Shown: piece by piece, positions 33,583 through 38,084 of the stretch
How positions within the stretch are numbered: the stretch's first letter is position 1
Layout of the letters: each line of letters opens with the position of its first letter
Origin: Helicobacteraceae bacterium
GTDB taxonomy: Bacteria > Campylobacterota > Campylobacteria > Campylobacterales > Sulfurimonadaceae
Assembly (NCBI GenBank): GCA_947498025.1
Contig: CANMJR010000028.1
Coordinates: 1-38,084, forward strand
Direction: 5' to 3'
DNA length: 38,084 bases
The notes under the pieces: generated by a model
What the model was told of the DNA's origin: nothing
Database searches by the model: none
What the model saw: only the letters and a program-made list of their open reading frames with translations
Program-made: the position numbers and the translations under genes

Positions 33583-33609
33583 TGAAACTACCAAAAATAG
33601 GTAGTTTCA
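33583..33609 (-). terminator. Terminator hairpin of groESL
   Basis: TGAAACTACC, 7-nt loop, GGTAGTTTCA (33583-33609), 17 nt after the groEL stop. Together with the following AT-rich inverted repeat (33546-33574) it makes a two-hairpin end of the groESL transcript. Confidence 0.65.
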
Positions 33610-33626
33610 GAGAATAATAAAAATGA

Positions 33627-35255
33627 TTACATCATCCCAGGCATTCCACCCATTCCGCCACCCATGTCATGAGAAGGCTTCTCTTCAGGGATTTCAAAAA
33701 TTGCTGCTTCAGTCGTTAAAAGAAGACTAGAAACTGAAGTAGCATTTATAAGAGCTACTCTTGCAACTTTCAGAGGGTCGATGATGCCGGCTTCAAACAT
33801 GTCAACATATTCGCCGGTTGCTGCGTTGAAACCGATGTTTTCATTTGTCGCACTCTCAACCGCATTTACGACAACGCCTGTGTCGTAACCCGCATTTTGA
33901 GCAATTTGTTTCATCGGTGCTTTAACTGCGCGAAGGATAATCTCACAGCCGATTTTTTGGTCACCCGTTAAATCAAGATTCACTTTTGCAGCAGCACGAA
34001 CTAAAGCAGCTCCACCACCGATAATAATGCCCTCTTCTACCGCCGCTTTAGTAGCCGATAGAGCATCATCCACACGGTCTTTTCTCTCTTTCATCTCTGT
34101 TTCAGTTGCAGCGCCAACTTTAATAACTGCTACACCGCCGCTCAATTTTGCTAATCGTTCTTGAAGTTTCTCTTTGTCATACTCTGAAGTTGTTGCATCA
34201 ATTTGCACTTTGATTTCAGAAATTCTTGCTTTAACCGCTGCTTCATCCCCTGCCCCATTCACTATCACAGTATGGTCTTTGTCTATTATAATACGAGAAG
34301 CCTGTCCTAACATCTGAAGATTTGCACCCTCAAGAGTGTGTCCTGTTTCCTCCGAAATAACAGTTCCATGCGTCAAAGTTGCAATATCTTGAAGCATCGC
34401 TTTTCTTCTGTCTCCAAAACCGGGAGCTTTAACAGCAGAGATATTTAAAACACCGCGAAGTTTATTTACAACCAAAGTTGAGAGTGCTTCACCCTCAACA
34501 TCTTCTGCAATAATCAGAAGCGGACGAGATGTTTTTTGAACCTGCTCTAACACAGGAAGCAAATCTTTAAGTGAAGAGATTTTAGTATCAACGAGTAAAA
34601 TCCAAGGGTTTTCTATCTCAGCAATCATCTTTTCCGGGTTTGTAATAAAATAGGGGCTTAAATAACCGCGATCAAACTGCATGCCCTCAACAACCGTCAG
34701 TTCATCAGAAATACCTTTCGCTTCTTCAACAGTAATAACACCGTCTTGTCCAACTTTTTCCATAGCTTCGGCAATCATATCACCAATAGCCGTGTCTGAA
34801 TTTGCAGAGATAGTTGCAACCTGCGCTATATCTTTTTTACCGTTAATCGTTTTGCTAGCCGCTTTTAGGTTTACTAAAATCGCTTCACATGCTTTGTCCA
34901 TGCCGCGTTTAACTTCGACAGGATTTGCTCCTGCCGTGATGTTTCTAAGACCCTCAGAAAATATTGCATTTGCCAAAACAGTAGCTGTTGTTGTACCGTC
35001 ACCCGCTTCATCCGCAGTATTTGAAGCAACCTGTTTGACAAGTTGCGCACCCATGTTCTCAAGTGTATCTTTGAGCTCAATCTCTCTTGCAACTGTCACA
35101 CCGTCTTTTGTAATAATCGGGGAACCGTAACTTTTTTGAATCAAAACATTGCGTCCGCGAGGACCCATTGTTACCTTTACCGCATCCGTTAGTTTTGCAA
35201 CACCGCGAGCCAACGCATTTCTTGCGTTATCTGAAAAAATTATCTCTTTTGCCAT
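33627..35255 (-). CDS. groEL: Chaperonin GroEL
   Basis: 542 residues, the 60-kDa subunit of the ATP-driven folding chamber. The ATP-binding motif [11 protein letters not shown] (near 85) and PRGRNVL are present. The C-terminal Gly/Met tail [11 protein letters not shown] is typical. Lies 5 bp after groES. Family members are among the most conserved proteins, so identification is certain. The operon has no sign of a CIRCE operator; heat control may use another route. Confidence 0.98.
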   Translation of the reverse strand: MAKEIIFSDNARNALARGVAKLTDAVKVTMGPRGRNVLIQKSYGSPIITKDGVTVAREIELKDTLENMGAQLVKQVASNTADEAGDGTTTATVLANAIFSEGLRNITAGANPVEVKRGMDKACEAILVNLKAASKTINGKKDIAQVATISANSDTAIGDMIAEAMEKVGQDGVITVEEAKGISDELTVVEGMQFDRGYLSPYFITNPEKMIAEIENPWILLVDTKISSLKDLLPVLEQVQKTSRPLLIIAEDVEGEALSTLVVNKLRGVLNISAVKAPGFGDRRKAMLQDIATLTHGTVISEETGHTLEGANLQMLGQASRIIIDKDHTVIVNGAGDEAAVKARISEIKVQIDATTSEYDKEKLQERLAKLSGGVAVIKVGAATETEMKERKDRVDDALSATKAAVEEGIIIGGGAALVRAAAKVNLDLTGDQKIGCEIILRAVKAPMKQIAQNAGYDTGVVVNAVESATNENIGFNAATGEYVDMFEAGIIDPLKVARVALINATSVSSLLLTTEAAIFEIPEEKPSHDMGGGMGGMPGMM

Positions 35256-35260
35256 GTGAA

Positions 35261-35521
35261 TTATCCTATTATCCCAAAAATATCATCAGTCTCTAAAACC
35301 AAAAATTTATCCGCACCAAGTGAAACTTCATTGCCTGAGTATTTTCCAAACAAGACAACATTTCCACATGCTAACTCGGTTACCTCTTTGCTCACTGCCA
35401 CAACTTCACCGCGAGACGGTTTCTCTTGTGCGCTATCTGGGATAATAATCCCTGAGCTTGTAGTATTTGCTTCTTCTAATCTTTTAACTAAAACCCTCTT
35501 GCCTAATGGTTGAAAATTCAT
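35261..35521 (-). CDS. groES: Co-chaperonin GroES
   Basis: 86 residues, the 10-kDa lid of GroEL. It starts [22 protein letters not shown], with the mobile loop near [19 protein letters not shown] and the family ending ILGIIG-like DDIFGIIG. The ribosome site AAAGGAG precedes the ATG. It is the first gene of the two-gene operon, and the promoter lies at 35547-35552. Confidence 0.97.
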   Translation of the reverse strand: MNFQPLGKRVLVKRLEEANTTSSGIIIPDSAQEKPSRGEVVAVSKEVTELACGNVVLFGKYSGNEVSLGADKFLVLETDDIFGIIG

Positions 35522-35546
35522 AAATACTCCTTTGTTTTATGGCGCG

Positions 35547-35552
35547 ATTATA
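35547..35552 (-). promoter_or_regulatory. -10 box of the groESL promoter
   Basis: A perfect TATAAT on the minus strand, 26 nt upstream of the groES ATG. No good -35 hexamer is seen at the expected distance (GCCATA), which is common in this phylum. No CIRCE-type TTAGCACTC inverted repeat is visible nearby. Confidence 0.55.
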
Positions 35553-35613
35553 GTATATTTGTACTAACATATGGCTTCACGGCTTATTGTTCAACTTCCC
35601 AATTTAACATTTT

Positions 35614-35742
35614 TCAAACTCTTAAGAACTCGTCTATCAATTTTATCTTCCTTTTTTTAGCCAATTTTTGATGCCATTTTGTGAGTTCTTTAGGTGCGAG
35701 AATACCCCACCATCTAAAATACTCTCGTTTATTTTTTAACAA
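35614..35742 (-). CDS. Possible small basic protein or gene remnant (42 aa)
   Basis: In the 390-bp gap between groES and tRNA-Asn, one minus-strand frame reads like real protein: a TTG start, then KREYFRWWGILAPKELTKWH and a basic tail ending IDEFLRV. The Trp-Trp and Lys/Arg content differ from random AT-rich frames. No ribosome site lies within the normal distance of the TTG; AAAAGGG is about 19 nt away. The frame has a stop just upstream, so it could be a small gene or the tail of a decayed one. The remainder of the gap holds no other signal besides the two promoters. Confidence 0.3.
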   Translation of the reverse strand: MLKNKREYFRWWGILAPKELTKWHQKLAKKRKIKLIDEFLRV

Positions 35743-35866
35743 TTCGTACTATTGTATTATCCCTTTTCAAACAACATTGCTTTATCAATATAAAACAATC
35801 ATTCGCCTTCTAGCTTTTAATATTAAACGATTTTATAGAATATTAGTATGAAACGACCCAATTTAC

Positions 35867-35895
35867 TTGACTTTTTAATCTTCATAAAGTATAAT
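35867..35895 (+). promoter_or_regulatory. sigma70 promoter of tRNA-Asn
   Basis: TTGACT (35867-35872), exactly 17 nt, then TATAAT (35890-35895). It is close to consensus and lies 17 nt before the tRNA. Transcription from it would run into the integrase gene. Confidence 0.8.
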
Positions 35896-35912
35896 TGCGG
35901 CTCAATAAATAT

Positions 35913-35987
35913 TCCGAATTAGCTCAGCGGTAGAGTAGGTGACTGTTAATCACTTGGTCACTGGTTCGAATCCAGTATTCGGAGCCA
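35913..35987 (+). tRNA. tRNA-Asn (GTT)
   Basis: Cloverleaf of 75 nt including encoded CCA: acceptor TCCGAAT pairs with ATTCGGA, discriminator G, D arm with GCTC...GAGT, anticodon loop CTGTTAA with anticodon GTT at 35945-35947, and T arm CTGGTTCGAATCCAG. tRNA genes like this are frequent integration targets. The integrase that follows begins at or in its 3' half. Confidence 0.97.
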
Positions 35988-37288
35988 TATTAGATAGAAC
36001 CCCTAAAATATGGACTTCAAACGACTTTTTATCCCCGAATTCACATCAAAATCAAATCTATGATACTTCCAAACCAAACTATGATACTACTCCACTACGA
36101 CTTTACAAAGTAAATAATACATATTACTATCGCAGAAGAATTAAGCAAAAATTAATTAGAATATCTCTTCAGACAAAAAATATTAAAGATGCTCTAAAAC
36201 GTAAAAGAGTTTTAGACTTACTAAGTGGAGATGAGTTAATGTTTCATATAGAGCAAGGTGATTTTAAACTTATATTTGAATATGACACAGAAGAAGAGCT
36301 TAGAATAGCTTTACAGATGGGTTATCAAATGCAAATTGAAGCAAAAGTGCAAAGATATAAAGAAGTTAAAACACACTTGGAACATGCAGAACAAGCTCCT
36401 ATCAGCGATGCAACTTTTGAAACATTGCGTGATAAATATATTGCAAGCAAGAAGAAAGACGACAAGGTCGGCGTTGCAAGTATAACTGCATATAATGGTA
36501 CATTTAATATACTTATGAAGTATTTTAAAGATAAACAACTTCATACAATTACGCATAATGATTTCGATGTATTTAAAGACTATTTAATAGATTTAAACAA
36601 TATGAAAAACAAAAATATTAATAAGCATTTAATGTATTTAAAACAGTTTATAAAATTTGCAAAAATTAAAAAGCTTGTAGCTTCAAATGAAGCAGAAGGT
36701 ATAACATATTTAGATGAATTAAAAGATGAAATAGCACGCAAACAAGAAGTAAGAAACTATACAGATGAAGAAGTAAGGGCTATTCTAAATTATACTTATA
36801 GAAAGCCTGTTTACACGAAAGTTTTTAAGATTTTAGCCTACACTGGTATGCGTCCCGCTGATTTGTACGATATAAAAAATGCCAACATAAGAAAAGAAGA
36901 TGGCATTCATTATTTTAATATAACTGATGGGAAAACTTTAAACTCAATTCGAAAAGTTCCAATACACAACGAAATTTTAGAAATGGTTTTATCAACAAGT
37001 TTTCCACTTTTTGAAAATCAAGAACACGACACGATAGGTAAAAAAGTAAGACTACAGCTATACAAAGTTATTGACAAAGAAAGCGACTTAAACTTACGAA
37101 CATTCAGAGGAACATTTATTGAAAAAGCAATTGCGAACAATATTGAGCTTAACAATCTATTTCCACTTTTACAAGATACAGTTGGGCATGATAAAGGAGA
37201 TAAAATAAAATTGACGTCTGACACATATGCTAAGAATATACCACTAATTGCTAAGCAGCAAATAGTTAATAGCGTGAATTATAATTGA
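35939..37288 (+). CDS. Tyrosine recombinase/integrase of an integrative element
   Basis: The open frame runs from inside tRNA-Asn to 37288. The SAM-like core-binding domain (about 145-245) is followed by the catalytic domain (about 265-440). Active-site candidates: Arg in TGMRPADLY, Lys in DGKTLNSIRKVP, Arg in LRTFRGTFIE, His in TVGHDKGDK, and Tyr in SDTYAKN. The usual HxxR is RxxR here. The N-terminus from about residue 50 (RLYKVNNTYYYRRRIKQKL) matches the start of related integrases. No usual start codon exists between the tRNA and this part; the in-frame options are GTG 35939 and TTG 35954, both inside the tRNA. The true start is unresolved. AT-rich codon use compared with groEL suggests transfer. 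No attR copy of the tRNA end is seen to the right. Confidence 0.82.
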   Translation: MTVNHLVTGSNPVFGAILDRTPKIWTSNDFLSPNSHQNQIYDTSKPNYDTTPLRLYKVNNTYYYRRRIKQKLIRISLQTKNIKDALKRKRVLDLLSGDELMFHIEQGDFKLIFEYDTEEELRIALQMGYQMQIEAKVQRYKEVKTHLEHAEQAPISDATFETLRDKYIASKKKDDKVGVASITAYNGTFNILMKYFKDKQLHTITHNDFDVFKDYLIDLNNMKNKNINKHLMYLKQFIKFAKIKKLVASNEAEGITYLDELKDEIARKQEVRNYTDEEVRAILNYTYRKPVYTKVFKILAYTGMRPADLYDIKNANIRKEDGIHYFNITDGKTLNSIRKVPIHNEILEMVLSTSFPLFENQEHDTIGKKVRLQLYKVIDKESDLNLRTFRGTFIEKAIANNIELNNLFPLLQDTVGHDKGDKIKLTSDTYAKNIPLIAKQQIVNSVNYN

Positions 37289-37375
37289 TTAATAGCCTAA
37301 ATTATTATTAAAATTTCATAATGACAATTCAAATATCATTGTGATTAAATTCACTAAATTGAAGAGGTGTTTCTT

Positions 37376-37435
37376 ATGCATATCCCTATTTTAGGCACTT
37401 TATTTATATTCTTTGGTGGTAATTACTTAAAATGA
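37376..37435 (+). CDS. Possible 19-aa hydrophobic peptide
   Basis: ATG after a good ribosome site (GAAGAGG, 37361-37367, 8 nt spacing). The predicted peptide MHIPILGTLFIFFGGNYLK is largely hydrophobic and ends in a Lys. The stop is followed at once by two overlapping hairpins. It could be a leader or a small membrane peptide; short frames like this arise by chance, so confidence is low. Confidence 0.3.
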   Translation: MHIPILGTLFIFFGGNYLK

Positions 37436-37477
37436 GTGGGTAAAAACCCCACATAAGGGGGCTTATTTTTTTATAAC
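37436..37477. terminator. Bidirectional terminator between integrase and hypothetical gene
   Basis: A stem of CCCC (37447-37450) and GGGG (37457-37460) with T runs on both sides: CTTATTTTTTT reading +, and GGTTTTT reading -. An alternative stem GTGGG/CCCAC (37436-37440, 37448-37452) competes with it. A second small stem ATAAC/GTTAT occurs at 37473-37486. Position between convergent genes fits two-way termination. Confidence 0.65.
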
Positions 37478-37514
37478 GGGGGTTATCATTCAATCCAAGG
37501 GGGTGTAAGATTGT

Positions 37515-37889
37515 TTACACTTCTTCACAAAACATCTCACGCCACACATTGGTTAAAATTTTATTTGTTTTATCCTTGTGATATATCATAGTTTTATCCC
37601 TAAATGCCGTCCATTTCTTTGTTTCGTTTATTTTGATATTGTTTATAAATACATAATCAAATTTAGAGATATTTTCTTTAAACAGCTCCCAAAGCTTGTT
37701 TAATTTTACATTTGAATTTATATATTCATTATCTTTCAGAATATCGAAAATCATTGTAAAGACTCTTCTATTTATGAATTGATTATTAATGGCTCTCTTA
37801 ATATGCAGTACATCTTTTTTATATGATTGCTCTATATTTATAATCTCTTGAAATATTGCAAATATTTTATCTTGAAAATGATGGCTCAC
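37515..37889 (-). CDS. Hypothetical protein, 5' end truncated by an IS
   Basis: 124 residues from GTG 37889, rich in Ile, Lys and Asn, soluble, helical, with no motif I recognise (for example NNQFINRRVFTMIFDILKD and WRAF-like KKWTAFRDKTMIYHKDKT). The frame continues upstream without a stop to the IS boundary (SNQVSVLDINELHKIL before the GTG) and looks protein-like there. The first in-frame stop is TAA at the IS junction. The native gene was therefore probably longer and lost its start to the insertion. It belongs to the element that entered at tRNA-Asn. Confidence 0.6.
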   Translation of the reverse strand: MSHHFQDKIFAIFQEIINIEQSYKKDVLHIKRAINNQFINRRVFTMIFDILKDNEYINSNVKLNKLWELFKENISKFDYVFINNIKINETKKWTAFRDKTMIYHKDKTNKILTNVWREMFCEEV

Positions 37890-37936
37890 GAGAATTTTAT
37901 GAAGCTCGTTGATGTCTAAAACAGAAACCTGATTTG

Positions 37937-38083
37937 ATTAGACTTCTTGCAAAACTCATTTTACGGGCACCTCAAATCCACGATCAAAATTTACCAATCC
38001 ACATATCAAATTAAATCGTAAATTAAAGTATTTTCGGCGGTTACGATATTTTTGCGTCAGGATTTGAAATGTTTTCAGTTTAG
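37937..38083 (-). mobile_element. 3' end of an insertion sequence (right copy)
   Basis: The reverse complement of 1-147, without a mismatch that I could find. Transcription of the transposase runs leftwards, into the window. The left boundary is at 37937; beyond it sequences differ. The contig ends one base later (38084), in keeping with a repeat-driven assembly break. Confidence 0.85.
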
Positions 38084-38084
38084 C
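37956..38084 (-). pseudogene. IS transposase, C-terminal fragment (right copy)
   Basis: Encodes the same C-terminus as the left copy plus one more Ala codon (43 codons including the stop). It reads KLKTFQILTQKYRNRRKYF and onward to VPVK before TGA. The rest of the gene is beyond the contig end, so it may be intact in the genome. Confidence 0.7.

Noticed and set aside
34681-35130. 149-aa plus-strand frame
   Set aside because: Antisense shadow of groEL; Ser/Ala/Pro composition is typical of such shadows.
35500-35600. CIRCE operator for HrcA upstream of groES
   Set aside because: No TTAGCACTC-N9-GAGTGCTAA or near match is present in the promoter region.
37289-37940. attR site repeating the tRNA-Asn 3' end
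   Set aside because: No copy of GGTTCGAATCC or ATTCGGAGCC was found downstream of the integrase in the window.
1-38084. CRISPR array
   Set aside because: No set of regularly spaced direct repeats was seen; the repeated units are palindromes in two places only.
1-38084. Composite transposon formed by the two IS copies
   Set aside because: The region between them contains core genes (groESL, pta-ackA, tRNA) and the copies are inverted; chance insertion is simpler.

Overview
The window looks like a complete contig from a Campylobacterota (Epsilonproteobacteria) genome. Sulfurimonas or a close relative is the best guess. Reasons: AT-rich DNA, an ArsR/ArsS-type two-component pair, a flavocytochrome-free sulfide:quinone oxidoreductase, many diguanylate-cyclase and kinase signalling genes, and short tightly packed operons. 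No rRNA gene is present, so the genus is an inference. Both ends carry the same 147-bp sequence in inverted orientation (1-147 and 37937-38083). It encodes the last 41-43 residues of an IS transposase, so the assembly probably stopped at two copies of one insertion sequence.

Left part (1-7.5 kb, mostly +): an ArsR-like response regulator whose start codon and first residues come from the IS end, its sensor kinase, a small antitoxin-like orphan and an S4 RNA-binding protein (both -). Then comes a zinc/metal operon znuA-znuC-znuB with a DUF1007-NicO metal permease overlapping its end, followed by a ModE-type regulator. A highly palindromic intergenic repeat lies at 7471-7567.

Centre (7.5-24.7 kb, mostly -): a membrane GGDEF-EAL protein with a GIY-YIG protein, an unknown 180-aa protein, a cold-shock gene (+) with a long leader, the pta-ackA acetate pathway, a GNAT enzyme, and a nine-gene operon (15285-24702) whose order matches the MSHA type IV pilus biogenesis locus: fused PilM/PilN (MshI), PilO (MshJ), PilP (MshK), secretin (MshL), SPOR/TPR protein (MshN), a large Cys-tipped pseudopilin, ATPase (MshE), platform protein (MshG), and a second pilin.

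Right part (24.8-38 kb): pepN, sqr, a second copy of the palindromic repeat, a 54-aa small gene, and a signalling cassette. The cassette has a membrane protein with a catalytically dead peptide-deformylase domain, a soluble hybrid histidine kinase (HisKA-HATPase-REC-HPt), and a convergent response regulator whose stop codon interlocks with that of the kinase. Then come groEL/groES (-), tRNA-Asn with a good sigma70 promoter, and a tyrosine recombinase starting at the tRNA. This marks the left edge of an integrative element whose right edge is not in the window. The contig ends with a hypothetical gene cut at its 5' end by the second IS copy.

The most unusual items are: the membrane-anchored pseudo-deformylase beside a phosphorelay; the alternating-arm palindromic repeat with a covarying second copy; the IS ends that remodel the 5' ends of two genes; and the Cys-rich tip on the large pseudopilin.
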